Translations under genes and position numbers: made by a program
In this document: in pieces, positions 1 to 5,736 of the stretch
How the letters are laid out: every line of letters begins with the position of its first letter
Position numbering within the stretch: position 1 is the stretch's first letter
Assembly: GCA_900767505.1 (NCBI GenBank)
Contig: CAAFZG010000096.1
Location: 1-8,226, forward strand
Source of the DNA: Methanomassiliicoccales archaeon
GTDB taxonomy: Archaea > Thermoplasmatota > Thermoplasmata > Methanomassiliicoccales > Methanomethylophilaceae
DNA length: 8,226 nucleotides
Direction: 5' to 3'
Notes under the pieces: model-generated
Database searches by the model: none
Told to the model about the DNA's origin: nothing
The model's input: only the letters and a program-made list of their open reading frames with translations

Positions 1-1
1 G

Positions 2-484
2 AAGGTCGGACAGACCATCGTCATCGGTGGAACAGCCGTCGTCGCAGGTAACATCACACAGCTCTCCAAGATCCCCGAGGGAACCCTCGTCCACAACGTC
101 GAGGCAAGGCCCGGAGACGGAGGAAAGTTCGTCAAGACCGCCGGATCGTCCGGAACCGTCGTCTCCAGGGGAGAGAAGGTCATGGTCCTGATGCCTTCCG
201 GAGAGATCAAGGAGTTCAGCGCTGACTGCCGCGCAGTCATCGGAGTCGTCGCCGGAGGCGGAAGGGGAGACAAGCCCCTTGCAAAGGCCGGAAAGAACGT
301 ACTCACCCTCAGGTCCAGGTCCACAGCGGCCTTCAAGACCAAGGGAGTCGCAATGAACCCTGTCGACCACCCTCACGGTGGTGGAAGCCACGCCCACGTG
401 GGTGGACCTAACTGTCAGAAGAGGACCGCATCGCCCGGTCAGAAGGTAGGATTCCTGCCTCCTAAGAAGAAAGTTAAGAAGTGA
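2..484 (+). CDS. rpl2: 50S ribosomal protein uL2 (L2), 3' part only
   Basis: This is a core 23S rRNA-binding protein of the large subunit, needed for subunit association and for the peptidyl-transferase centre. The window opens inside the gene: the frame is open from base 2 and gives 160 residues before a TGA stop. Archaeal uL2 is usually about 235-240 residues, so roughly the first third is missing. The visible part contains the SH3-like barrel and the C-terminal glycine-rich region. The stretch NPVDHPHGGG (coding bases 356-385) is the most conserved uL2 segment; it holds the histidine region linked to peptidyl-transferase function in bacteria. It is followed by a basic tail ending PPKKKVKK. 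The identification is firm from this signature and from uS19 directly downstream. The upstream neighbours would normally be uL23, uL4 and uL3, which are outside the window. Confidence 0.97.
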   Translation, partial: KVGQTIVIGGTAVVAGNITQLSKIPEGTLVHNVEARPGDGGKFVKTAGSSGTVVSRGEKVMVLMPSGEIKEFSADCRAVIGVVAGGGRGDKPLAKAGKNVLTLRSRSTAAFKTKGVAMNPVDHPHGGGSHAHVGGPNCQKRTASPGQKVGFLPPKKKVKK

Positions 485-489
485 TTGCA

Positions 490-951
490 ATGGCAAAGAA
501 GATTATTGCAGGATCGGCAAAGGCCTCGAGGAGGAAATCCAGGAAGAAGGCGTCGGCAATCCAGGCGAGGAGGAAGAAAGAGTTCCTCTACCGCGGCTAC
601 ACAATGGAGCAGCTCCTGGAGATGCCTTTCGAAGAGTTCCTCGACCTCCTGCCCTCCAGGGCCAGAAGGACATACACCCGCGGCCTCAACTATGAGCAGC
701 AGCTCGTGTTCGACAAACTGAAGAACACCGATGGACCCGTCAGGACCCACCGCAGGGACCTCCCCATCATTCCCCAGTTCGTCGGAAAGACCGTCAGCAT
801 CTACAACGGTCACGAATTCAAAGACGTAGAGATCAAGCCCGAGATGATCGGTTGCTTCCTCGGAGAGTTCGTTCTCACCAGGAAGGCCCCGCAGCACTCC
901 GGACCCGGAGTCGGTGCAACCAGGTCCTCGAAGTTCATGCCGCTGAAGTGA
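490..951 (+). CDS. rps19: 30S ribosomal protein uS19 (S19)
   Basis: This protein sits in the head of the small subunit, next to uS13, and contacts 16S rRNA near the A site. The product is 153 residues, typical for the longer archaeal/eukaryotic form. Residues 1-30 are a very basic N-terminal extension. The conserved core runs through VRTHRRDLPIIPQFVG (84-99) and IYNGHEF (104-110), then LGEFVLTRK (124-132), and ends with the family tail GATRSSKFMPLK. I chose ATG 490 because the protein then begins MAKKIIAG. An in-frame GTG at 481 would add three residues and overlap the uL2 stop; it is less likely. Only a weak ribosome-binding match (GTGAT, 481-485) precedes the start, so expression may depend on ribosomes finishing uL2. 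Confidence 0.97.
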   Translation: MAKKIIAGSAKASRRKSRKKASAIQARRKKEFLYRGYTMEQLLEMPFEEFLDLLPSRARRTYTRGLNYEQQLVFDKLKNTDGPVRTHRRDLPIIPQFVGKTVSIYNGHEFKDVEIKPEMIGCFLGEFVLTRKAPQHSGPGVGATRSSKFMPLK

Positions 952-955
952 GGTG
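949..955 (+). promoter_or_regulatory. Shine-Dalgarno motif containing the uS19 stop codon
   Basis: TGAGGTG combines the uS19 stop codon TGA with the motif GAGGTG, which pairs with the CACCTC near the 3' end of archaeal 16S rRNA. Six bases separate it from the uL22 ATG at 962. The same arrangement recurs before uL24 and uS8. Confidence 0.85.
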
Positions 956-961
956 TAAAAC

Positions 962-1411
962 ATGGTATCAGGATACACAGCAACAGCGGATCCCGACACA
1001 ACCGCAAAGGCCCTTGGAAAGGAGATGCCTGTCTCCCCCAAGTTCGCCCGCGAGGTCGCCGGAATGATCCGTGGCATGAAAGTAGAGGCCGCCCAGAAAG
1101 CTCTGGAAGAGGTCATCGACAAGAAGAAGGCCGTCCCCCTCAAGAGATACAACAAGCGTGTCTCCCACAAGGCCGGTGTCGGTCCCGGAAGGTACCCCGT
1201 GAAGGCTGCCACAGCCATTCTCGGAGTCCTCAACAGCGCCGCTTCGAACGCCGAGTACAAGGGACTCGACGTCTCGAACATGGCCATCGCCACTATCTCC
1301 GTCGCCAGGGGACGCGTCATTCCCGGGCACATGCCCAGGGCACACGGACGTGCCACCCAGTGGAACCAGGAGACAGTGAATCTCGAGATCATCATCCAGG
1401 AGGTTGAGTGA
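962..1411 (+). CDS. rpl22: 50S ribosomal protein uL22 (L22)
   Basis: This large-subunit protein binds several 23S rRNA domains, and its extended beta-hairpin lines the peptide exit tunnel. The product is 149 residues, normal for Archaea. The N-terminus GYTATADPDTTAKA matches the archaeal/eukaryotic form. The conserved segment GPGRYPVKAA lies at 75-84 and the hairpin with ARGRVIPGHMPRAHGRA at 115-131. The start follows a GAGGTG ribosome-binding site after a gap of 10 bases from uS19. The stop is TGA at 1409-1411, with only one base before the uS3 ATG, and the last codons (CAGGAGGTTGAG) provide the ribosome-binding site for uS3. Confidence 0.97.
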   Translation: MVSGYTATADPDTTAKALGKEMPVSPKFAREVAGMIRGMKVEAAQKALEEVIDKKKAVPLKRYNKRVSHKAGVGPGRYPVKAATAILGVLNSAASNAEYKGLDVSNMAIATISVARGRVIPGHMPRAHGRATQWNQETVNLEIIIQEVE

Positions 1412-1412
1412 T

Positions 1413-2096
1413 ATGGCATCTGAGAGGAAATTCGTAGCTGAGAACATCCGCAGGGTGCTCCTCAAGGAGTACCTGATGAAGGAGGTCAGCCGTGCGGGAT
1501 TCGGAGGACTCGACGTCCAGAGGACCCCCATGGGAACCCGTGTCATCCTCACCACCGAGAGGCCCGGGCTCGTCATCGGAAGGCGCGGACAGACCATCAA
1601 GAACCTGACCACTGTCATCGAGGAGCGCTTCGGTTTCGAGAACCCCCAGATCGAGGTTCAGGAAGTCGAGAACGCAAGCCTCAACGCACAGATCATGGCT
1701 GAGAAGCTCGCCTTCTCCCTCGAGAGGGGATGGCACTTCCGCAGAGCCGGCCACTCCACAGTCCGCAGGATTATGGACGCCGGTGCCCGTGGATGCCACA
1801 TCATCGTCGCCGGTAAGCTCACCGGACAGAGGCACAGGACCGAGAAATTCAAAGAGGGTAACATCAAGTTCTGCGGTGACACCAAAGCCGAGTTCATGGA
1901 CCACGGATACGCGGTCGCAAAACTCAAGATGGGAGTCATCGGGGTAACCGTCGAGATCATGTCGAAGGAAGCCAAGATGCCCGCAGACATCAGTGTCCTG
2001 AACAAGACCGAGGCAGCCGCCGTGCTCCCCGATCTGTTCAACGCACCCGCCCCGGCAGTCGAGGCAGTCGACAGCGTCGCAGAGGAGGCTCAGTGA
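1413..2096 (+). CDS. rps3: 30S ribosomal protein uS3 (S3)
   Basis: This protein lies at the mRNA entry channel of the small subunit. The product is 227 residues when started at ATG 1413 (MASERKFVAE). An in-frame TTG at 1404 would leave no room after the GGAGGT at 1398-1403, so ATG 1413 is preferred. The N-terminal half carries the type II KH RNA-binding domain, with its GxxG loop as GRRG at residues 56-59. The C-terminal domain follows from about residue 90, including GARGCHIIVAGKLTGQRHRTEKF. The last about 18 residues are an Ala/Pro/Val/Glu-rich tail, probably disordered, as is common in archaeal uS3. The stop TGA shares its final A with the uL29 start (TGATG), so the two genes are probably translationally coupled. 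Confidence 0.97.
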   Translation: MASERKFVAENIRRVLLKEYLMKEVSRAGFGGLDVQRTPMGTRVILTTERPGLVIGRRGQTIKNLTTVIEERFGFENPQIEVQEVENASLNAQIMAEKLAFSLERGWHFRRAGHSTVRRIMDAGARGCHIIVAGKLTGQRHRTEKFKEGNIKFCGDTKAEFMDHGYAVAKLKMGVIGVTVEIMSKEAKMPADISVLNKTEAAAVLPDLFNAPAPAVEAVDSVAEEAQ

Positions 2097-2299
2097 TGGC
2101 CGCACTCAAGACCGCAGACATCAGGAACATGAGCGTCGAAGAGCGCAACCAGAAGCTCAAAGAGCTGCGCGACGAGCTCATGCACGAGAGGGGAGTCTCC
2201 GCCATGGGTGGAGCACCCTCCAGCCCCGGCGCAATCCGCGCCCTCAGGCTGAACATCGCGCGCATCCTGACCGTCCAGAAGGAGGAGGAAGAGATCTGA
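2096..2299 (+). CDS. rpl29: 50S ribosomal protein uL29 (L29)
   Basis: This is a small helical protein near the exit tunnel opening, part of the docking surface for signal recognition particle and nascent-chain factors. The product is 67 residues, the usual size. It consists of two long helices: about residues 13-33 (SVEERNQKLKELRDELMHER) and about 44-64 (PGAIRALRLNIARILTVQ), joined by a Gly/Ser/Pro turn. The ATG at 2096 overlaps the uS3 stop by one base and is preceded at 7 bases by GAGGAGG (2082-2088). A GTG at 2093 would add one Met and is less likely. The Glu-rich C-terminus KEEEEI is written with GAGGAG codons that form the ribosome-binding site of aIF1. Confidence 0.95.
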   Translation: MAALKTADIRNMSVEERNQKLKELRDELMHERGVSAMGGAPSSPGAIRALRLNIARILTVQKEEEEI

Positions 2300-2598
2300 T
2301 GGCCGAGATCTGCCCAGTATGCGGATTACCTAAGGAACTGTGCATGTGCGAGGAGATCGCACGTGAGCAGCAGACCGTAAGGATCTCGATTGACAGCCGC
2401 AGATACGGCAAGACCGTTACCGTGATCGACGGAATCGATGAGAATGACATCGACATCGGAGATCTCGCCAAGCAGCTGAAGAACAAGTGCGCCGCCGGCG
2501 GAACCTGCAAAGACGGGCGCATAGAACTCCAGGGTGACCACAAGAAGAGGGTCAAAGTAGTCCTGGAGGAAATGGGATTCCGCACCGAGGTCAGATGA
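2299..2598 (+). CDS. Translation initiation factor aIF1 (SUI1/eIF1 family)
   Basis: aIF1 binds the 30S near the P site and discriminates against wrong start codons during initiation. The product is 99 residues. Residues 5-17 form a four-cysteine knuckle, CPVCGLPKELCMC (C5, C8, C15, C17), likely to bind zinc; this N-terminal extension is known from archaeal members and absent from bacterial YciH-type proteins. The SUI1 domain occupies about 27-97 and shows RRYGKTVTVI, then AAGGTCKDGRIELQGDH, then VKVVLEEMGF. The start overlaps the uL29 stop by one base (TGATG) behind GGAGGAGG. Its place between uL29 and the RNase P protein is a recurring archaeal arrangement, which supports the call. The gene is often labelled SUI1. 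Confidence 0.95.
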   Translation: MAEICPVCGLPKELCMCEEIAREQQTVRISIDSRRYGKTVTVIDGIDENDIDIGDLAKQLKNKCAAGGTCKDGRIELQGDHKKRVKVVLEEMGFRTEVR

Positions 2599-2849
2599 GA
2601 GATAATCTCTTCGCGAAATCTGAGTTCATTGGATTGGACGTGGAAGTGCTGTCTGCACCATTCTCCGGCATTGCTGGAAAAGTGGTCGACGAAACGAAAA
2701 ACACGTTTACCATCGAATCGGCCGGAACTGAGAGAATGGTACCCAAACCAGGCAATGTGTTCAGGTTCGCATGCGAAGGCAGAATAATCGACATCAAAGG
2801 ATCAGAGATATTGCACCGACCAGAGGACAGAATCAAGAAGGTTAGGTGA
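2595..2849 (+). CDS. rnp1: Ribonuclease P protein component 1 (Rpp29/Pop4 family)
   Basis: This is a subunit of archaeal RNase P, the ribonucleoprotein that removes 5' leaders from pre-tRNA. In this family it pairs with Rpp21 and assists the specificity domain of the RNA. The product is 84 residues, on the short side of the family, and covers the Sm-like beta-barrel core. The segments EFIGLDVEVLSAPFSGIAGKV (about 10-30), VDETKNTFTIES (31-42) and VFRFACEGRIIDIKG (55-69) carry the family pattern. The ATG overlaps the aIF1 stop by four bases (ATGA) and sits 3 bases after GAGGT at 2587. Codon use is less biased than in the ribosomal genes on both sides: AAA outnumbers AAG for lysine (5 to 2) and AGA is the main arginine codon. 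This fits a lower-abundance product rather than transfer. Confidence 0.93.
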   Translation: MRDNLFAKSEFIGLDVEVLSAPFSGIAGKVVDETKNTFTIESAGTERMVPKPGNVFRFACEGRIIDIKGSEILHRPEDRIKKVR

Positions 2850-2853
2850 AGAA

Positions 2854-3186
2854 ATGACAGCAGAAATCAGAGATATCGGAATCGACGTCGTCCCCCCGAA
2901 AGCGGAATGCAACGACCCCAACTGCCCGTTCCACGGCAGCCTGCCGGTCAGGGGACAGATTATTGATGGTGTTGTCTCGACAGTCAAGATGAACAAATCC
3001 GTCGTCGTCGAGCGCAACTACATGAGATACCAGCCCAAGTACGAGAGATACGAGAAGAGGAGCAACAGGTACTCCGCACACGCCCCCGCATGCCTCGGCC
3101 TCAAGGTCGGGGACAGGGTGAGGATCGCAGAGTGCCGCCCTATCTCCAAGACCGTGTCCTTCGTCGTAGTCGAGAAGGTGGAGTGA
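2854..3186 (+). CDS. rps17: 30S ribosomal protein uS17 (S17)
   Basis: This is a primary 16S rRNA-binding protein of the small-subunit body with an OB fold. The product is 110 residues, normal for the archaeal form, which is longer than the bacterial one. Residues 1-30 are the archaeal/eukaryotic extension with CNDPNCPFHG (C19 and C24). The OB core follows: VRGQIIDGVVSTVKMNKSVVVER (32-54), the RYQPKYERYEKRSNRYSAH loop, and then GLKVGDRVRIAECRPISKTVSFVVVE (82-107). The start lies 4 bases after AGGTGA, which itself contains the stop codon of the RNase P gene. One base separates the uS17 stop from the uL14 start. Confidence 0.97.
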   Translation: MTAEIRDIGIDVVPPKAECNDPNCPFHGSLPVRGQIIDGVVSTVKMNKSVVVERNYMRYQPKYERYEKRSNRYSAHAPACLGLKVGDRVRIAECRPISKTVSFVVVEKVE

Positions 3187-3187
3187 G

Positions 3188-3586
3188 ATGAAGGGAATCT
3201 CCGGAAACCAGACCAGGGGTCTTCAGAACGGCTCCAGGCTCGCCGTCATCGACAACACGGGAGCAAAAGAGATCGAGATCATCACCGTGCCCGGATACCA
3301 CGGCGTCGCCAGGAGGGTCCCCTCCGCAGGCGTCGGGGATCTGGTCATCGCTTCGGTCAAGAAGGGAACACCCCAGATGAGGAGGCAGATCGTCTTCGCA
3401 GTCATCGTCCGTCAGAGGCGCCCCATGAGGAGGCCCGATGGAACCATGGTCTACTTCGAGGACAACGCCGCAGTCATCACGACCGAGACCGGTGAGACCA
3501 AAGGAACTGACATCAAAGGACCCGTTGCAAGGGAAGCCGCCGAGAGGTGGCCCCGTGTTTCCGCAACAGCGTCCACGATCGTGTGA
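3188..3586 (+). CDS. rpl14: 50S ribosomal protein uL14 (L14)
   Basis: This large-subunit protein lies at the subunit interface, binds 23S rRNA and forms inter-subunit bridges. It is also the docking site of eIF6/aIF6. The product is 132 residues, the archaeal size. Conserved features are LAVIDNTGAKEIEIITV (18-34), VGDLVIASVKKGTPQMRRQ (49-67), VIVRQRRPMRRPDGTMVYFEDNAAV (72-96) and the ending KGPVAREAAERWPRVSATAS. The start follows GGTGGAG within the last uS17 codons. The stop is TGA embedded in TGAGGTG, which serves uL24. Confidence 0.97.
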   Translation: MKGISGNQTRGLQNGSRLAVIDNTGAKEIEIITVPGYHGVARRVPSAGVGDLVIASVKKGTPQMRRQIVFAVIVRQRRPMRRPDGTMVYFEDNAAVITTETGETKGTDIKGPVAREAAERWPRVSATASTIV

Positions 3587-3590
3587 GGTG
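3584..3590 (+). promoter_or_regulatory. Shine-Dalgarno motif containing the uL14 stop codon
   Basis: TGAGGTG joins the uL14 stop with GAGGTG, six bases before the uL24 ATG at 3597. The gap between genes is 10 bases, the same as at the uS19/uL22 and uS14/uS8 junctions, and the downstream bases TGTAAGAAATGG closely resemble TGTAAAACATGG before uL22. Confidence 0.85.
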
Positions 3591-3596
3591 TAAGAA

Positions 3597-3974
3597 ATGG
3601 CAGCAAGCAGCAAAGCAAGGGTTCAGAGGAAGAACCAGGCCAACGCATCCTCCCACGTGAAGAGGAAGATGCTCTCCGCACACCTGAGCAGCGACCTCCG
3701 CGAGAAATACGGAGTCCGCACCGCCAGGGTCTGCAAAGGCGACACAGTCATCGTCGTCCGCGGAAACGAGGAGATCAGGAACATCGAGGGAAAGGTTGTC
3801 GACGTCTACACCAAGACCGGCCGCGTTTCCATCGAGGGAATCACCATCAAGCAGGCGGATGGAACTGCCAAAGAGCGTCCCATCCATGCTTCCAACCTCG
3901 TCATCACCAAGCTGAACACCGAGGACAGCTGGAGGGTCGACTCCCTTTCCAAGAAGAAGGAGGCTAAAGAATGA
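3597..3974 (+). CDS. rpl24: 50S ribosomal protein uL24 (L24)
   Basis: This is an early-assembly large-subunit protein located near the exit tunnel opening. The product is 125 residues, as usual in Archaea. Residues 1-25 are a basic N-terminal extension (SSKARVQRKNQANASSHVKRK). The archaeal pattern HLSSDLREKYGVRTARVCKGDTV comes next. The KOW motif lies at about 46-72 (KGDTVIVVRGNEEIRNIEGKV is the characteristic stretch), then RVSIEGITIKQADGTAKERPIHASNLVI (76-103). The tail is rich in Lys/Glu. The stop overlaps the eS4 start by four bases (ATGA), and the final codons contain the GGAGG used for eS4. Confidence 0.97.
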   Translation: MAASSKARVQRKNQANASSHVKRKMLSAHLSSDLREKYGVRTARVCKGDTVIVVRGNEEIRNIEGKVVDVYTKTGRVSIEGITIKQADGTAKERPIHASNLVITKLNTEDSWRVDSLSKKKEAKE

Positions 3975-4678
3975 GCGATCACATGAAGAGACTGGCAGCA
4001 CCCAGGACATGGCCTCTGAAGAGGAAGGTCAACATCTGGGTCGCCAAACAGACTGCCGGTGCACACAGCATCGAGCAGTCCATGCCCGCAGTCACCGTCC
4101 TCAGGGACATGGTCTGCGCATGCGACACGGCCAGAGAGGCCAAGAGGATCATCGGAAACCGTGAGATGTTCGTTGACGGCAAGGCTGTCAAGAACCCCAA
4201 GGCTCCCGTAGGATTCATGGATGTCATCACCATCCCCAAGATGAACCTGGCATTCAGGATGCTCCTCACCGACAAGGGAAAGCTGACACTCGTGCCCATC
4301 GAGGGTGACGAGGCCAACTGGGAGATCTGCAAGATCATGGACAAGACCGTCATCAAAGGCGGAAAGATCCAGCTGAACCTCAGCAGCGGAAGGAACATCG
4401 TCCTCGACAAGAACGACTACAAAGGCGGCGACTCTCTGAAGGTCGCCTTCGACGGCCAGAAGATCCTGGACCACTTCCCCATGGCTGAGGGCGCTTCCGT
4501 CTTCATCTCCGAGGGATCCCAGGCAGGAGCCGTCAAGACAATCAAGTCACTGGAGGTCATCCGCGGCCCCGCTCCGAACATCGTCCTGTTCACCGACGGC
4601 ACACAGACAGTTGTCTCCAACTGTTTCGTCATCGGCGCCCAGGCCCCCGCAATCAAGCTCCCGGAGGCTTCTGAATGA
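3971..4678 (+). CDS. rps4e: 30S ribosomal protein eS4 (S4e)
   Basis: This is an archaeal/eukaryotic-specific small-subunit protein bound to the 16S rRNA 5' domain. The product is 235 residues, the normal size. The N-terminal segment HMKRLAAPRTWPLKRK (4-19) is the family signature. An S4 RNA-binding domain occupies about 41-95 (LRDMVCACDTAREAKRIIGNREMFVDGKAV is its core). The central domain follows, and a KOW-like stretch sits near 168-205 (EGSQAGAVKTIKSLEVI). ATG 3971 overlaps the uL24 stop by four bases and lies 7 bases after GGAGG (3959-3963). ATG 3983 (Met5) would be too far from that site. The stop again overlaps the next start (uL5) by four bases. Confidence 0.97.
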   Translation: MSDHMKRLAAPRTWPLKRKVNIWVAKQTAGAHSIEQSMPAVTVLRDMVCACDTAREAKRIIGNREMFVDGKAVKNPKAPVGFMDVITIPKMNLAFRMLLTDKGKLTLVPIEGDEANWEICKIMDKTVIKGGKIQLNLSSGRNIVLDKNDYKGGDSLKVAFDGQKILDHFPMAEGASVFISEGSQAGAVKTIKSLEVIRGPAPNIVLFTDGTQTVVSNCFVIGAQAPAIKLPEASE

Positions 4679-5184
4679 ACGCCATGAGGGAAGTCCGCGT
4701 GGACAAGGTCGTCGTTAACATCGGTGTCGGCGAGGCCGGAGAGAGGCTCGTCAAAGCCCAGAAGGTCCTTGAGATGGTAACTGGACAGACATCTGTCGAG
4801 ACCATCTCCAAGACTGTCAACAGGGATCTCGGAATCCGTAAGGGAATGCCCCTCGGATGCAAGGTCACCCTTCGCGGGGAGACCGCCGAGAACTTCCTCA
4901 GGCAGGCCCTGACCATCAGGGAGATGCGTGTCCCCGAATACTCCTTCGACAAAGAGGGAAACATGTCATTCGGTATCTCCGACTACACAGATTTCGAGGG
5001 TATGAAATACGACCCCGAGATTGGTATCTTCGGAATGGACATCAGCGTCGTTCTGAGGAGGCCTGGAAACAGGATTACTCAGAGGGCACTCCTTAAAAGG
5101 AGGGTCCCCATGAAGCACCGCGTCGACCGCGACGAGGCGATCCAGTACATGAAAGACAAATTTGAGGTTGAGGTGGTCCAATGA
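4675..5184 (+). CDS. rpl5: 50S ribosomal protein uL5 (L5)
   Basis: This protein binds 5S rRNA together with uL18, also in this window, and anchors it in the central protuberance; it also contacts the P-site tRNA. The product is 169 residues, the archaeal size. The start of the fold is VDKVVVNIGVGEAGERLVKA (9-28). It continues with QTSVETISKTVNRDLGIRKGMPLGCKVTLRG (38-68), and the C-terminal half has EYSFDKEGNMSFGISDYTDF (88-107) and GMDISVVLRRPGNRITQRALLKRRVPMKHRV (120-150). ATG 4675 lies 7 bases after GGAGG (4663-4667) and overlaps the eS4 stop. ATG 4684 is in frame but too distant. The gene overlaps uS14 by four bases. Confidence 0.97.
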   Translation: MNAMREVRVDKVVVNIGVGEAGERLVKAQKVLEMVTGQTSVETISKTVNRDLGIRKGMPLGCKVTLRGETAENFLRQALTIREMRVPEYSFDKEGNMSFGISDYTDFEGMKYDPEIGIFGMDISVVLRRPGNRITQRALLKRRVPMKHRVDRDEAIQYMKDKFEVEVVQ

Positions 5185-5327
5185 AGCCCAAGAAGCAGTT
5201 CGGAAGATCTGTAGGATGCACACGCTGCGGACGCAGGAGAGGAATCATAAGGAGGTACGGGATGCACCTGTGCCGCCAGTGCTTCAGGGATATGGCCCCG
5301 GAACTCGGATTCAAGAAGTATTCGTGA
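5181..5327 (+). CDS. rps14: 30S ribosomal protein uS14 (S14), zinc-binding short form
   Basis: This is a small-subunit head protein that contacts 16S rRNA near uS3 and uS10. The product is only 48 residues, so the gene is easily missed, but it is complete. It begins MKPKKQFGRSVGCTRCGRR and ends LGFKKYS. Two CxxC pairs, C13/C16 and C31/C34, separated by 14 residues, form the zinc site of the C+ type of uS14. The segment GMHLCRQCFRDMAPELGF is characteristic of Archaea. The ATG overlaps the uL5 stop by four bases (ATGA) and is 5 bases after GAGGTG (5170-5175). The position between uL5 and uS8 is exactly where the spc operon places it. The stop TGA is part of the ribosome-binding site of uS8. Confidence 0.97.
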   Translation: MKPKKQFGRSVGCTRCGRRRGIIRRYGMHLCRQCFRDMAPELGFKKYS

Positions 5328-5331
5328 GGTG
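5325..5331 (+). promoter_or_regulatory. Shine-Dalgarno motif containing the uS14 stop codon
   Basis: TGAGGTG joins the uS14 stop with GAGGTG, six bases before the uS8 ATG at 5338. This is the third copy of the same 10-base junction design in this window. Confidence 0.85.
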
Positions 5332-5337
5332 TCATAA

Positions 5338-5727
5338 ATGCAGAGCGATCCACTCAACGACGCCATGTGCGTCATCAAGAACGCCGCACTCAACGGAAAG
5401 AGCGAGTGCATGATCCAGCCCTCGTCCAAACTCATCGGACGCGTGCTCAAGGTCATGCAGGACCGCGGCTACGTAAGCCAGTTCGAGTACGTAGAGGACG
5501 GAAAAGCCGGTAAGTTCCGCGTAATGCTGGACGGTACCATAAACAATTGCGGAGTGATCAAGCCCAGAACCTCTGTGAAAGTCGCAGAGGTCGAGAAGTA
5601 CGAAGCGAGGTTCCTCCCCGCTCAGGACTTCGGTCTCTTGATCATGTCCACCACAGCAGGAGTCATCACCCAGGACCGTGCAAAAGAGCTCGGAATCGGG
5701 GGAAAACTCCTGGCATATGTCTATTGA
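5338..5727 (+). CDS. rps8: 30S ribosomal protein uS8 (S8)
   Basis: This is a primary 16S rRNA-binding protein of the small-subunit platform. In many organisms it also represses its own operon by binding mRNA; whether that happens here cannot be read from the sequence. The product is 129 residues, as expected for Archaea. It begins QSDPLNDAMCVIKNAALNGKSECMIQPSSKLIGRVLKVMQDRGYV. The C-terminal rRNA-binding signature is MSTTAGVITQDRAKELGIGGKL (103-124), ending AYVY in the archaeal manner. The start is 6 bases after GAGGTG, and the TGA stop begins a TGAGGA that serves as the uL6 ribosome-binding site. Confidence 0.97.
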   Translation: MQSDPLNDAMCVIKNAALNGKSECMIQPSSKLIGRVLKVMQDRGYVSQFEYVEDGKAGKFRVMLDGTINNCGVIKPRTSVKVAEVEKYEARFLPAQDFGLLIMSTTAGVITQDRAKELGIGGKLLAYVY

Positions 5728-5736
5728 GGAATAAAG

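Noticed and set aside
525..580. Repeated GAGGAGG words in the basic N-terminus of uS19, possible internal start sites
   Set aside because: They arise from consecutive arginine and lysine codons (AGG AGG AAG), and no suitably spaced in-frame ATG follows.
439..1419. A 326-codon open frame on the - strand across uS19 and uL22
   Set aside because: It is the mirror of well-supported + strand ribosomal genes. Strong codon bias on the + strand removes stops from the opposite frames. The translation resembles no protein family and is of uneven composition.
2690..2720. A locally A/T-richer stretch in the RNase P gene that might be an internal promoter
   Set aside because: No convincing TATA box with a purine-rich BRE in front of it is visible, and the genes on both sides are joined by overlaps. 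Lower codon bias explains the composition.
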